DNA of 64,000 bases from Marinobacterium sp. (GCA_025800125.1 JAOXSF010000180.1:1-64000), one strand, 5' to 3'; positions 38,022 to 46,943 are shown, counted from the first letter of the stretch. Notes: generated by a model not told the origin, from the sequence alone. Numbers and translations are program-made.

Positions 38022-38759
38022 ATGACACCAGTTATTGAGCTGCTGTGCCAGCACCGTTCTATTCGTAAATTTACTGATCAGCCGATTGATCAGGCCACCC
38101 TGGAAACGCTTATTCAGGCGGGGCAGGCGGCGGCAACATCCAGTTTTATTCAGGCCTGTACGGTGATTCAGGTAAATGACTCGCACAAGCGTGAACAGCT
38201 GGCACAGTGGGCGGGCCCTCAGGCCTATGTTGCTGAAGCGCCACAGTTTCTGGTGTTCTGTGCTGATATGAAACGTCATCAGCTGATGTGTCAGATACAT
38301 GATGCGCCGATGGAATCCGGTTTTACCGAGCAGTTTCTCACCGCCTCGCTGGACTGTGGCCTGTTCGCCCAGAATCTGATGGTGGCTGCCGAGTCGCTGG
38401 GGCTGGGTGGTGTTTACATTGGTGGACTGCGCAATCGTATTGAAGCGGTGGCAGACCTGCTGGAACTGCCCGAGCTGGTATACCCGGTGTTTGGACTTTG
38501 CCTGGGCTACCCGGCCCAGAACCCGGAAGTGAAACCCCGGCTGCCGGTATCGGTGGTGCTCAAGCAAGACCGCTATGATGATAGTCAGGATGTGGCAACC
38601 ATCCGTGAATATGATCAGGTGGTACGTGAGTACTACGCAACCCGTAGCGGCGGTACTAAAGATATGAGCTGGAGCGAGCAGATCTCCGGCATGCTCAGTA
38701 AGGAAGCGCGGCCACATATGCTGCCTTTCCTGCAGCAACGCGGTTTCCTGAACAAGTAA
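38022..38759 (+). CDS. nfsA: Oxygen-insensitive NADPH nitroreductase
   Basis: FMN enzyme that reduces nitroaromatics, quinones and chromate by two-electron steps. ATG 38022 has agaggg upstream and gives 245 residues (E. coli NfsA is 240). The family look is clear: HRSIRKFTDQPID at the N terminus, SFIQACTVIQV, DCGLFAQNLMVAAESLGLGG and YIGGLRN in mid-protein, and PVFGLCLGYP. The C-terminal KDMSWSEQISGML loop is also typical. It lies 286 bp after tRNA-Thr. Confidence 0.92.
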   Translation: MTPVIELLCQHRSIRKFTDQPIDQATLETLIQAGQAAATSSFIQACTVIQVNDSHKREQLAQWAGPQAYVAEAPQFLVFCADMKRHQLMCQIHDAPMESGFTEQFLTASLDCGLFAQNLMVAAESLGLGGVYIGGLRNRIEAVADLLELPELVYPVFGLCLGYPAQNPEVKPRLPVSVVLKQDRYDDSQDVATIREYDQVVREYYATRSGGTKDMSWSEQISGMLSKEARPHMLPFLQQRGFLNK

Positions 38760-38938
38760 GCTACAGCCGAACGTAGTGCCATTAACCGGCCTGCAGTTAT
38801 ACACAACCGGCATGTGCCGGTGGCGTTCACAGCAGTAAGCACTGGCCAGGGAGGGTCGGTGCTGCGGTGGATGAAATTTATCCACAGCTGCATCAGGGAG
38901 TAGAAGCAGCCTGACGTAGACAGAGGTTATACACAGCC

Positions 38939-39613
38939 ATGTTGTATCCCGTTGTCGTACTGATGGGAGGGCTGCTGACGCTATCGGCGCATGCTGCGCC
39001 TCCCGCGTCATTCAGCAAAGCAAAGAAGATCGCCACACAGATCTATGATGACCAGCGTGTCTCGTTCTACTGTGGTTGTGATTATGGCAAGCAAGGCAAG
39101 AAGCTGGTGCCAGATTTGGCCAGCTGTGACTATACACCGCGTAAAAACCACAACCGTGCCAGCCGTATCGAGTGGGAGCATGTAGTACCTGCCTGGCAGC
39201 TGGGCCATCAGTTGCAGTGCTGGCAGGATGGCGGTCGCAAGGCGTGTCGTAAAGACCCGCAGTTCCGGGTAATGGAGTCTGACCTGCATAACCTGGTGCC
39301 TGCCATTGGTGAGGTAAACGGTGACCGTTCCAACTTCCGTTTTGCCATGATTGAGGGTGAAGCGCGGCGCTATGGCCAGTGTGATTTTGAAGTGGACTTC
39401 AAAGGCCGCCGTGCAGAACCCACAGAATCGGTGCGGGGTGATATTGCCCGTACCTACTTCTATATGCAGGACCGCTATGGCTTCCGGCTCAGTAAGCAGC
39501 AAAAACGTCTGCTGGAAAGCTGGCACCGGGCTGACCCGGTGGATAACTGGGAGCGGGAACGTAACCGCCGTATTACCGAGATTCAGGGTAACGATAACCC
39601 CTGGGTGCAGTAA
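38939..39613 (+). CDS. endA: Endonuclease I, secreted or periplasmic
   Basis: 224 residues with a signal peptide cleaved after AHA (residue 19). [16 protein letters not shown] contains the His of the beta-beta-alpha-metal site. [19 protein letters not shown] and [12 protein letters not shown] are the other signatures of the EndA/Vvn/Dns family. Eight cysteines (for example [21 protein letters not shown]) form disulfides as in Vvn, which keep the enzyme inactive in the cytosol. It degrades extracellular DNA for nutrition, or could affect natural transformation. No strong ribosome-binding site before ATG. Confidence 0.92.
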   Translation: MLYPVVVLMGGLLTLSAHAAPPASFSKAKKIATQIYDDQRVSFYCGCDYGKQGKKLVPDLASCDYTPRKNHNRASRIEWEHVVPAWQLGHQLQCWQDGGRKACRKDPQFRVMESDLHNLVPAIGEVNGDRSNFRFAMIEGEARRYGQCDFEVDFKGRRAEPTESVRGDIARTYFYMQDRYGFRLSKQQKRLLESWHRADPVDNWERERNRRITEIQGNDNPWVQ

Positions 39614-39628
39614 GGCTGGTGGCTAAAT

Positions 39629-39655
39629 ACAGCGCCGGTGATCGACCGGCGCTGT
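39629..39655 (+). terminator. Strong hairpin after endA
   Basis: An 11-bp perfect stem acagcgccggt/accggcgctgt with loop gatcg begins 16 bp after the stop; a short gttatt tail follows. It separates endA from the convergent hydrolase gene. Confidence 0.75.
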
Positions 39656-39693
39656 GTTATTACCCTGCTGGCTGCATGTATTGACAGCTGTTT

Positions 39694-40239
39694 TTATTGC
39701 AGATAACTCTTGCTGAAGGCTTTGAACTGCGGTGCATCGGCTTTTTTCAGCCATTCAAATGCTACCATCTCACGGCTGACAATCCGGATACCCTCTTCAC
39801 GCAGACGGGCGATGGCCAGCTCGGTATCCTGTGCGCTGCGTGCTGAAATGGCATCAGCAACGACAAACACCTGACAGCCACGGGCTTTCAGGTCCAGTGC
39901 GGTTTGCAGTACGCAGACATGCGCCTCCATACCGCACAGCACCCACTGTTCTCGATCAATCGCGTCAATCTGCGGGCAGACATCCGGTGCCTGTACACAG
40001 GAAAAATGGGTTTTACCAAAGAAACGGTCTGATGGCAGCAGCTGACGCAGGCTATCGGTGGTCGGGCCAACCCCCTGTGGATATTGCTCCGATGCCAGCG
40101 TGGGGATCTCCATCAGATGGCCCACTTCCAGCAGCCAGCGACAGTTATCCACAAAGCGTTCCTTATCATGGATGCCGGGCAGCAGTTTTTCCTGAACATC
40201 AATCAGCAGCAGAGCGCTGCGTTGTGCATCAATCATCAT
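39694..40239 (-). CDS. Isochorismatase-family cysteine hydrolase
   Basis: ATG 40239 has gagg upstream and gives 181 residues. The catalytic triad is readable: Asp in ALLLIDVQEKLLP, Lys in FFGKTHFSC, Cys in CGMEAHVCVLQTA. The fold resembles YcaC-type amidohydrolases of unassigned substrate. It begins 10 bp after the MaoC hydratase gene on the same strand, so the two form an operon. Confidence 0.87.
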   Translation of the reverse strand: MMIDAQRSALLLIDVQEKLLPGIHDKERFVDNCRWLLEVGHLMEIPTLASEQYPQGVGPTTDSLRQLLPSDRFFGKTHFSCVQAPDVCPQIDAIDREQWVLCGMEAHVCVLQTALDLKARGCQVFVVADAISARSAQDTELAIARLREEGIRIVSREMVAFEWLKKADAPQFKAFSKSYLQ

Positions 40240-40249
40240 GGTGGCTTCC

Positions 40250-40681
40250 TCAGGCTGGACGGCGGTCAACCATATTGGTGGCCACACCTTCAGCAACCAC
40301 TTTGTCACCGACGCGTACCACGGTTTCCAGTTTTACCCGGCGACGCTCCTGGTTGATTTCAACCACAGTAGCGGTGGCCGTTACCGTATCTCCGATATGT
40401 ACCGGCGCCTTGAATTTCAGGTTCTGATCAACATAGATCGCACCAGGGCCTGGCAGGCGGGTGCCCAGAACCGCCGAGATCAGCGCGGCGCTGAACATGC
40501 CATGGACAATACGCTGGCCAAACATGGTGGTTGCGGCGTATTCGGCGTTGATGTGTACCGGGTTGTTGTCACCGGAAATACCGGCAAACATCACCACATC
40601 GGCTTCGGTAACGGTTTTGGCATAGCTGTCGCTCATGCCCACTTCCAGATCTTCCAGATAGTATCCGTGCAGGTCCTGCAT
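40250..40681 (-). CDS. MaoC-like (R)-specific enoyl-CoA hydratase
   Basis: 143 residues with a single hot-dog fold. The hydratase 2 motif is VVMFAGISGDNNPVHINAEY, with catalytic Asp and His. IVHGMFSAALIS and GPGAIYVDQNLKFKAPVHIGD complete the signature. It would hydrate trans-2-enoyl-CoA to (R)-3-hydroxyacyl-CoA, as PhaJ does, feeding lipid or polyhydroxyalkanoate metabolism. No PHA synthase is in the window. Weak Shine-Dalgarno aggaag about 8 bases before ATG. It is the first gene of a two-gene operon. Confidence 0.88.
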   Translation of the reverse strand: MQDLHGYYLEDLEVGMSDSYAKTVTEADVVMFAGISGDNNPVHINAEYAATTMFGQRIVHGMFSAALISAVLGTRLPGPGAIYVDQNLKFKAPVHIGDTVTATATVVEINQERRRVKLETVVRVGDKVVAEGVATNMVDRRPA

Positions 40682-41004
40682 CTGTTTGGCTTCCTGTTGT
40701 TATCTTTATTCAGGTTGTTGGCGTGTCTGGTTGCTTGCTATTGCTTGCTTTAGCCCAGGCTCGAAATCTTATAGGCAGCGCTTCCATGATTGCAATTGTT
40801 TATAAGTACAAACCCTTATTTCGTTTGTTTCAGATAGCCGGTGACGGGGCCGCAACCGGTAACTGAGCGCTATCGCTGATTTTGCCTGCTCGCCTGCTTC
40901 TGGTAACGTCAGCAGCAGCCTGGCACATTGCCAGCCCAATGCTGTACTGACTCACCGTCCGCAGCGGTCTGATACCGCACTGGCCCGCACAGAAGGAATA
41001 CACC
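40682..41004. other. Divergent promoter region, MaoC operon and malonyl-CoA decarboxylase
   Basis: No gene is supportable. An AT-rich patch near 40790-40830 is the likeliest promoter zone. Confidence 0.35.
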
Positions 41005-42360
41005 ATGGCGCAGAACGACACTCCCTCTACCACCCTGTTTGACCGTACCTTGCAGCATCTGCACCGGGTCTGGCTGGGCTTTACGTCGACGCGCAGCGAC
41101 CAGATTGAACTTTCGCCGGAGTTGCCCGATGAACAGCTGCCACTGTTGCAACAGTGGCTGGAAGCCTGCCTGAAAGCGGAAGGCGGAGAAGTTGCGGCAC
41201 GGGCACGGGCAGCGCAGCTGGGTGAAGCCTATCTGCAACTGGACGGCGATGGACGGCGACGTTTTCTGCTGCAGATTGCTGCACAGTTTGATTGCGATGA
41301 TGAAGCCATTGAGCAGGCGATCAGCCACTGGCAGCACAGCCGCGATGATGAGCGGGTGCAGGCGCGCCAGCAGCTGCGTCAGGTACTGGAGCCACCGCGT
41401 ATCCGGTTGTTGCGTCAGTTCACTGAGTTACCGGAAGGGGTTAAATTCCTGGTGGATATGCGGGCAGAACTGTTGCTGCTGCGTAAAGAGGAACCGGCAC
41501 TGGCAGCACTGGAGCTGGATCTGCGCCATCTGCTGACCCACTGGTTTGATATTGGCCTGCTGAAGCTGGAACAGATCAGCTGGCATTCACCGGCTGAGCT
41601 GCTGGAAAAGCTGATTGATTATGAAGCAGTGCATGCGATTCAGAGCTGGGAAGATCTGAAAAACCGGCTGGAATCTGACCGCCGTTGCTTCGCGTTCTTC
41701 CACCCTAACATGCCGGGTGAGCCGTTGATCTTCGTTGAGGTCGCACTGGTGAATGGCATGGCCAGCAATGTTCAGGTACTGCTGGATGAAGATGCGCCGA
41801 TTCTTGATCTGCAGCAGGCAGATACTGCGATTTTCTACTCCATTTCCAATGCCCAGCCGGGGCTGGCAGGGATCAGCTTCGGTAACTTCCTGATCAAGCG
41901 CGTTGTGGCGTTGCTACAGCAGGAGTTTGCCGGGCTGAAGCAGTTCGCTACGTTGTCACCGGTACCGGGGTTCTGCCGCTGGCTGGCTCAGCAGGATGAT
42001 GAGCACTGCCGTGATCTGCATACACAGCTGCTACAACCTCAGTGGTGGCAGAATGATAGCACTGCCGACGGGTTGCAGACCCCGCTGATGCAGCAGGCCG
42101 CCCGTTACCTGGCGCGGGAGCGTCGTGGCGAAAGGGCACTGGACCCGGTTGCACATTTCCACCTCAGTAATGGTGCTGAGCTGGCGCGCATCAACTGGCA
42201 GGCAGACCTGTCCGAGCGTGGTCTGAAACAGTCCGCCGGCCTGATGGTGAACTACCACTACCGGCTGGAGGATGTTGAGCAGAACAGTCAGCATTATCTG
42301 GAATCAGCAAAAGTCAGCACCGGTAATACGGTGGCTGCATTGCTGGACGCGCTGGACTGA
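41005..42360 (+). CDS. Malonyl-CoA decarboxylase
   Basis: It converts malonyl-CoA to acetyl-CoA and CO2. 451 residues, the length of the bacterial/mitochondrial MLYCD family. An N-terminal helical domain (about 1-190) is followed by a GNAT-like domain with FFHPNMPGEPLIFVEVAL, IFYSISNAQPGLAGISFGNF, FATLSPVPGFCRWL and the catalytic His in DPVAHFHLSNGA. Ribosome-binding site gaagga lies 6 bases before ATG. It is divergent from the MaoC operon, which suggests but does not prove a shared role in acyl-CoA balance. Confidence 0.92.
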   Translation: MAQNDTPSTTLFDRTLQHLHRVWLGFTSTRSDQIELSPELPDEQLPLLQQWLEACLKAEGGEVAARARAAQLGEAYLQLDGDGRRRFLLQIAAQFDCDDEAIEQAISHWQHSRDDERVQARQQLRQVLEPPRIRLLRQFTELPEGVKFLVDMRAELLLLRKEEPALAALELDLRHLLTHWFDIGLLKLEQISWHSPAELLEKLIDYEAVHAIQSWEDLKNRLESDRRCFAFFHPNMPGEPLIFVEVALVNGMASNVQVLLDEDAPILDLQQADTAIFYSISNAQPGLAGISFGNFLIKRVVALLQQEFAGLKQFATLSPVPGFCRWLAQQDDEHCRDLHTQLLQPQWWQNDSTADGLQTPLMQQAARYLARERRGERALDPVAHFHLSNGAELARINWQADLSERGLKQSAGLMVNYHYRLEDVEQNSQHYLESAKVSTGNTVAALLDALD

Positions 42361-42651
42361 ATTTTCCGGCCGATTGCGCCATCAAAGGCTGGCAGCGCTG
42401 AGGAGATCAGTGGCTGCCATTTTTCTTCAGACAGATCGGTTATCAACTGCTGGTATTTTTATTATTTCGCAACACCTTGTTGCCAGACCGCGCCAGTGCT
42501 GCCCTGAACGGTCGTTATAGATTGCATAAAGCCTTCCAGGGTGAAAATTATCCGTAATTTTCATGTGCTGTCGCATTCTGAAAAAGCTGTCTAAACTTCC
42601 CTCTACACAACCGTTGAAGGTCACCCACTTACGTCTGGCTGAGGGGGGAGA

Positions 42652-44016
42652 ATGACAGATTTGAAAGGAGCTGCGGACGAGGGACGGGCGTTGTTGTACG
42701 TAAGACCCTCCATGCAACAGGAAGATCTGGGAGGCCTGATTCAGGCCAATGGCTGGAAGGTTGATACCGCCTCTGATATCCGCCATGCCCACCGTCTGCT
42801 GGACGGTAACTGTTATCGGGTCGGGCTGGTGCATATTGATGGTTTCAACCAGCAGTTGCCGGATGCCGAGGAGCTGTTTGCCAACCGCGACAGCATCGCC
42901 TGGGTTGCACTGGCCCACGCCGAGTCACTTAAACAGGGCAACCTGTGTCGTATTATTCATGAGAACTTCGTTGATTACTTCACACTGCCGATAGCCGCCG
43001 GTATGAACCAGCTGTTTTCGACGCTGGGCCACGCCTACGGTATGGCCAGTCTGCGTCAGCAGAGTGCGCTGGAGCCTGCCAGTGCTGATGATTACGAAAT
43101 GGTGGGAACCTCAGCACAGATGCGTTCGCTGTTCGTGTCGATCCGCAAGGTGGCTGGTGTTGATGCGCCGGTGCTGATTTCCGGTGAAAGTGGCACTGGT
43201 AAAGAGCTGATCGCCCGTGCCGTGCATGAGCGTTCATTGCACCAGCCCGGGCCCTTTGTGGCGGTAAACTGTGGTGCTTTACCGGAAAATCTGGTGAATT
43301 CCGAGCTGTTCGGCCATGAAAAAGGGGCCTTTACCGGCGCAACACAGCGCAAGATTGGCTGGATTGAGTCGGCCCATGGCGGCACGTTATTCCTTGATGA
43401 AATTGGTGATCTGCCGCTGGAAATGCAGGTAAACCTGTTACGTTTCCTACAGGAGGGTACCATTGAACGGGTAGGGGGTACCCAGTCGATACCGGTTAAT
43501 ACCCGTGTTGTTGCTGCCACCCATGTTGACCTGTCCCGTGCCGTGCGTGAAGGGCGCTTTCGTGAAGATCTGTTCTATCGTCTGAACGTGTTGAATCTGC
43601 ACTCGCCTCCCCTGCGGGAGCGCGGTGAAGACATTGAACTACTGGCGAAATTCTATTTCAATCGCTTCCGGGTAGATGCCGGGCGTCAGGTGAACGGTTT
43701 TACCCGCAAAGCGCTGGATGCGATCCGTATGCACGGCTGGCCGGGTAATGTACGGGAGATGATCAACCGCGTGCGGCGAGCACTGGTGATGTGTGATGGC
43801 CGGATGGTTACACCGCTTGATCTTGGTCTGGAAGACCAGGTGGATACCGGTCTGGTGATGACACTGGAACAGGCCCGTGAAGAAGCAGAAGCCCGCACCA
43901 TTCGTCAGGCACTGACCCGTAATAATCACAATATTTCCCGCTCGGCCCGTGAGTTGGGCGTATCGCGGGTTACTCTCTACCGGTTGCTGCATAAGCATGG
44001 TCTTGCCAGTGAGTAG
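42652..44016 (+). CDS. VpsR-like sigma54-dependent activator
   Basis: 454 residues. The N-terminal domain (about 1-145) resembles a receiver but lacks the usual phosphorylation pocket (LVHIDGFN; no acidic pair), as in Vibrio VpsR. The AAA+ domain is complete: GESGTGKE at 178-185, GAFTGA at 225-230 (sigma54 contact), GGTLFLDEIGDLP and RFREDLFYRLNV. A Fis-type helix-turn-helix ends the protein (ISRSARELGVSRVTLYRLL). VpsR relatives bind c-di-GMP; this is not shown here. It lies upstream of the fap operon, whose first-gene promoter matches sigma54, so it is the prime candidate regulator. Confidence 0.88.
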   Translation: MTDLKGAADEGRALLYVRPSMQQEDLGGLIQANGWKVDTASDIRHAHRLLDGNCYRVGLVHIDGFNQQLPDAEELFANRDSIAWVALAHAESLKQGNLCRIIHENFVDYFTLPIAAGMNQLFSTLGHAYGMASLRQQSALEPASADDYEMVGTSAQMRSLFVSIRKVAGVDAPVLISGESGTGKELIARAVHERSLHQPGPFVAVNCGALPENLVNSELFGHEKGAFTGATQRKIGWIESAHGGTLFLDEIGDLPLEMQVNLLRFLQEGTIERVGGTQSIPVNTRVVAATHVDLSRAVREGRFREDLFYRLNVLNLHSPPLRERGEDIELLAKFYFNRFRVDAGRQVNGFTRKALDAIRMHGWPGNVREMINRVRRALVMCDGRMVTPLDLGLEDQVDTGLVMTLEQAREEAEARTIRQALTRNNHNISRSARELGVSRVTLYRLLHKHGLASE

Positions 44017-44242
44017 TCGCTACGGCTGAGGGCTTTGTTACCTGGTGTTGTGAGCTGTCGTTCTCGCCATCTGTTGTTTTCACTATCCTTCGTTGTACTT
44101 TGCCCGCTGCCGGTCAGCGGGCTTTCTCGTATCTGTGCCCGGCTGTTTTCTCTCCGGTGTCTCTGTCTCTGTCTCTGTCTGGCCTGGCCTGGGCGTCGTG
44201 ACCGTTATTTCACACGGGTGTTCTGACGGTTGTTGTGCCCTG

Positions 44243-44270
44243 TCATTCAGTCATTCAGTCATTCAGTCAT
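44243..44270 (+). repeat. 8-bp tandem repeat, 3.5 copies
   Basis: tcattcag repeats three times and then half (44243-44270) in the fap upstream region, a slippage-prone tract. Confidence 0.85.
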
Positions 44271-44354
44271 TTGTTGTGTCTTGCCTCTCTGCCAGCCGTT
44301 GCGCTTGTGCTGCTGTAAACCTGTACCCGTTGTGTTGTTCATAACATTAACACC

Positions 44355-44370
44355 TGGCATGGCTGTAGCG
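44355..44370 (+). promoter_or_regulatory. Second, weaker sigma54-like sequence
   Basis: TGGCATGGCTGTAGCG keeps GG and GC at exact -24/-12 spacing but differs from consensus at two other positions. It lies 234 bp upstream of the stronger candidate. Confidence 0.35.
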
Positions 44371-44588
44371 GGCTGATAACCGCTGCTGAAGCGGTTCTGT
44401 GTCGTCATGCTTACATATCAGTAACGGCTGATCTGCGTTCTGTTTCAAGCGGTTAGCGAAATCGACCGGTTGGCCTGTATCAGTACTTTTACAGTTCTGA
44501 ACGGCATGTCTGTTATCGAGCATCTCTGTTGTTCAGGTTTGCCGGTATCTACCTGAAAACTCCTTTCATGTCAGCAAGTTAAAAATCC

Positions 44589-44604
44589 TGGCACCGGCTG
44601 TGCT
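44589..44604 (+). promoter_or_regulatory. Sigma54 (-24/-12) promoter of the fap operon
   Basis: TGGCACCGGCTGTGCT matches all six bases of TGGCAC and T-G-C-W of the -12 box at the correct spacing. Transcription would start near 44615, which excludes the in-frame ATG at 44613 and supports ATG 44643 for the first gene. Confidence 0.72.
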
Positions 44605-44642
44605 CTATCTCTTTGCACACACTCACTGACGGGAACGCCGCC

Positions 44643-44936
44643 ATGACTGTAACCCTCAACCGCGTTTCACTGACCAATGCCCTCCGGGTACTGCGTCAGG
44701 CACTGACAGCCTGGTTGTCAGCGGGAAAGCGCAAAGGGGGAGACAGACAGCACAGCCGGTTACGGCGCAAAGGTCGCAGCGCGACCGAGCCGCGTAACCG
44801 GGCCGGGCGACGGCAGGTTTCCACAGAGGGATGGGGCGTCATTCTCTGGGATGAAGACGGTAACGACCGCCACGGAAAACCGGGCACTCATGACGCAGCA
44901 GTACATATCCGGATCTACATCGGGACATACCTATGA
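44643..44936 (+). CDS. First gene of the fap operon, FapA position, unrecognised sequence
   Basis: 97 residues from ATG 44643 (ggga upstream), the first ATG after the predicted transcription start. A helical N terminus (LTNALRVLRQALTAWL) is followed by a very basic middle (KRKGGDRQHSRLRRKGR) and an acidic/aromatic end (GWGVILWDEDGNDRHGK). No signal peptide is evident, unlike what is reported for Pseudomonas FapA. Its stop overlaps the fapB start (ATGA at 44933-44936), implying translational coupling. I name only the position. A regulatory or chaperone-like role is possible; it could also be a non-coding leader. Confidence 0.5.
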   Translation: MTVTLNRVSLTNALRVLRQALTAWLSAGKRKGGDRQHSRLRRKGRSATEPRNRAGRRQVSTEGWGVILWDEDGNDRHGKPGTHDAAVHIRIYIGTYL

Positions 44937-45559
44937 ACAGACAGCAACTGCACAGGTGGGCACTGACAGGTGCGCTCCTGCTGGCGACGCCAGCCATGGC
45001 TACCAGCCCGCTCGCTGCCAATGAAACGCTGATCGACCCGGGCGTTCTGGCAAACAGCACAGGGGCAATCGGCCTCAATATGGCCGCCGGTGATAGCAAT
45101 GCACAGCTTAATGCAGGCGCGCTGGCTGTCACGGTAGGTCAGGGTGTGGCAGCTCCGCTGGTGAACGGGCATCAACATGTGCAGTTGGGCGAAATTGCCG
45201 CCTCAACATTGCAACGTAGCACCATTGCCAATGGAGCGCTGGCAAATACCGCCGGACTGGTTTCTGTGAATCAGGTCAGCGGTGAGAGTAATGCACAGGC
45301 AAATGGCTTTGCCATCGGTCTTGGGTTTGAGGGGCAGGTACTGGCAGAGGCGGAACTGGCGGCCGAGGTAACGGGTAACCTTACCTGGCAGGAAACCGCT
45401 GAAGGCAATGCCGAACGAAGCCTGGAAGCCCGGATTGAGAACGGTGCATTCCGCGCTGCCAAGGGTTTAGTCCAGATCAACCAGCTGGCAGGGGCAGGAA
45501 ACAGAACGGCAAACAAGTTTGCACTCGAGGTTTCCCCGGGTGCGTCGAACGGGCAGTAG
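44933..45559 (+). CDS. fapB: Minor amyloid subunit FapB
   Basis: 208 residues with a signal peptide ending AMA (residue 23). Three imperfect repeats of the Fap type: LANSTGAIGLNMAAGDSNAQ, LANTAGLVSVNQVSGESNAQ and RAAKGLVQINQLAGAGNRT. Each carries the Gly, Asn and Gln ladder positions that form the cross-beta core, separated by linkers rich in Ala, Glu and Gly. In Pseudomonas FapB is the nucleator of FapC fibrils. Coupled to the upstream small gene and followed 71 bp later by fapC. Confidence 0.85.
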   Translation: MNRQQLHRWALTGALLLATPAMATSPLAANETLIDPGVLANSTGAIGLNMAAGDSNAQLNAGALAVTVGQGVAAPLVNGHQHVQLGEIAASTLQRSTIANGALANTAGLVSVNQVSGESNAQANGFAIGLGFEGQVLAEAELAAEVTGNLTWQETAEGNAERSLEARIENGAFRAAKGLVQINQLAGAGNRTANKFALEVSPGASNGQ

Positions 45560-45565
45560 CTTCAC

Positions 45566-45609
45566 CTCAAATTGAGCAGCATCTCAAGTTGAGTCGATCT
45601 CAAGTTGCG
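45566..45609 (+). repeat. Three near-palindromic units before fapC
   Basis: ctcaaattgag (45566), ctcaagttgag (45583) and ctcaagttgcg (45599) are spaced 16-17 bp apart between fapB and fapC. The first is a perfect dyad about one base. Each unit repeats with helical-turn-like spacing, upstream of the fapC ribosome-binding site. Confidence 0.75.
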
Positions 45610-45630
45610 TAACGCATGAGGAAGAAAACA

Positions 45631-46872
45631 ATGAAAGCATACAAAATCGCGCCACTGGCGCTGGCAGTCAGTGCGCTGACCTTCGCAAATATTGCTTCTG
45701 CAGACGGTGAGCGGGGTTACCGCGATGGCGCGCATATCAAGAAACGTGTCACGGTCAGCCTGGATATGACCAATACCGGGACAGTCGGCGTAGGGGGTTA
45801 TGTTGGTATTGACCGTCTGGGTATGGCAGTCGTGGATGATAAACAGTCCTCTACTGGTAACCAGGGCTATAACGAAGCCTTCTCCAACACTTCTGATATG
45901 GGTGACGGCGCGCTGCGTAATGCTTCCGGTAATATCGGAGTGAACGTTGCAGCCGGTGATAATAACGTGCAGGGTAACTCCGCTGCACTGGCGGCGTCTG
46001 ATGCAGGCTTTGTTTTCGGGGAAGGCGAGGGTGAAGATGGCTACTCCCACGGCTCATCTGCTGATGCTGAGATCTTTGTTCATCAGACCACCTACTACAA
46101 CTACACCTATAACTACGCTCAGCGTAACAAGGCTTCTATGGGTAACAATGCCTTGCAGGGTGCCAGCGGTAATATCGGTGTGAACATTGCTTCTGGTAAC
46201 AATAATGTGCAGAAAAATGCCCTGGCCGGTTCTGTTGGCTATGGGGCTATGAGTGTAGCCACCATCAATGTGCAGCAGCATGCCCATGATAACTACACCG
46301 ATAACCTGCCAATCTCTGAAACCCGCGAAGACACCATTGATATTTCACTGGCTCCAGATGGTGAAACGGGTCTCTACTTCCAGTTGCCAGATGGTTCATA
46401 TACCGGCTGGTCTGAGCAGGCCAACGATGCTTATCCAGATGTCTGGACAGGTACAGACCATCCAGCAGGTGATCAGATTGGCCATGTCGATCTTGATGGT
46501 GATGTACAGGGTGCCGTTGATATGAATGATGACGGTGAATTCGGGGCATTGGGCTTTGATGAAGGCGGTACGCTGGACTTCTCTGAGGCAGATCCGGTTC
46601 AGCTGATGGGCTCTCTGAGTGGCACCGCCGTGATTCAGACTCAGGTGATCAACGAGCGTGGCTGGAACCGCAGTACCATGGGTGACAGTGCTCTGGCCAA
46701 TGCCAGCGGTAATATCGGTGTGAACATTGCTACCGGTACTAACAACCTGCAAAACAACAGTCTGGCGATTGCTGCCCTGCGTGGTCCGGATGTTGGCGAT
46801 ATGGGTAACGGTGGTGAAGGTATGCCTCCAATGCCTGGTACAGGTGGTGGTGCTGGCGGTGAAACTCCATAA
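45631..46872 (+). CDS. fapC: Major amyloid subunit FapC
   Basis: I start at ATG 45631 (gaggaag upstream), 413 residues; an ATG 15 bases upstream overlaps that site. Signal peptide cleaved after ASA (residue 22). Three canonical repeats: LRNASGNIGVNVAAGDNNVQ, LQGASGNIGVNIASGNNNVQ and LANASGNIGVNIATGTNNLQ. They are separated by a linker of about 50 residues and an Asp/Gly-rich linker of about 145 residues. A Gly/Pro tail (MPGTGGGAGGETP) follows. This is the Fap layout R1-L1-R2-L2-R3, with long acidic linkers that are expected to stay disordered outside the fibril core. Confidence 0.9.
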   Translation: MKAYKIAPLALAVSALTFANIASADGERGYRDGAHIKKRVTVSLDMTNTGTVGVGGYVGIDRLGMAVVDDKQSSTGNQGYNEAFSNTSDMGDGALRNASGNIGVNVAAGDNNVQGNSAALAASDAGFVFGEGEGEDGYSHGSSADAEIFVHQTTYYNYTYNYAQRNKASMGNNALQGASGNIGVNIASGNNNVQKNALAGSVGYGAMSVATINVQQHAHDNYTDNLPISETREDTIDISLAPDGETGLYFQLPDGSYTGWSEQANDAYPDVWTGTDHPAGDQIGHVDLDGDVQGAVDMNDDGEFGALGFDEGGTLDFSEADPVQLMGSLSGTAVIQTQVINERGWNRSTMGDSALANASGNIGVNIATGTNNLQNNSLAIAALRGPDVGDMGNGGEGMPPMPGTGGGAGGETP

Positions 46873-46898
46873 ACCTGCCTCGGTCTGAACTATGGATT

Positions 46899-46922
46899 GC
46901 TGACCACCTGCGGGTGGTCAGC
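46899..46922 (+). terminator. Hairpin between fapC and fapD
   Basis: A 10-bp perfect stem gctgaccacc/ggtggtcagc with a 4-base loop lies 26 bp after the fapC stop with no T tract. It is best read as an mRNA stabiliser or partial terminator that keeps fapC transcripts above those of fapD-F. Confidence 0.6.
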
Positions 46923-46943
46923 CCTTCTCCGGAGGACTCACCC

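Larger units (their letters stand above)
44017..44642. other. Long fap upstream region
   Basis: No supportable gene. It holds simple repeats (tctgtc/ctgtct units near 44158-44190 and 8-bp units at 44243-44270) and two sigma54-type sequences, described separately. I see no clear inverted repeat for the activator. Confidence 0.45.

Noticed and set aside
38007..39011. Minus-strand open frame of 334 codons over nfsA
   Set aside because: Shadow; crosses nfsA and into endA, with no coding signs of its own.
44613..44642. ATG 44613 as start of the first fap gene
   Set aside because: It lies at or before the predicted sigma54 transcription start; ATG 44643 is preferred.
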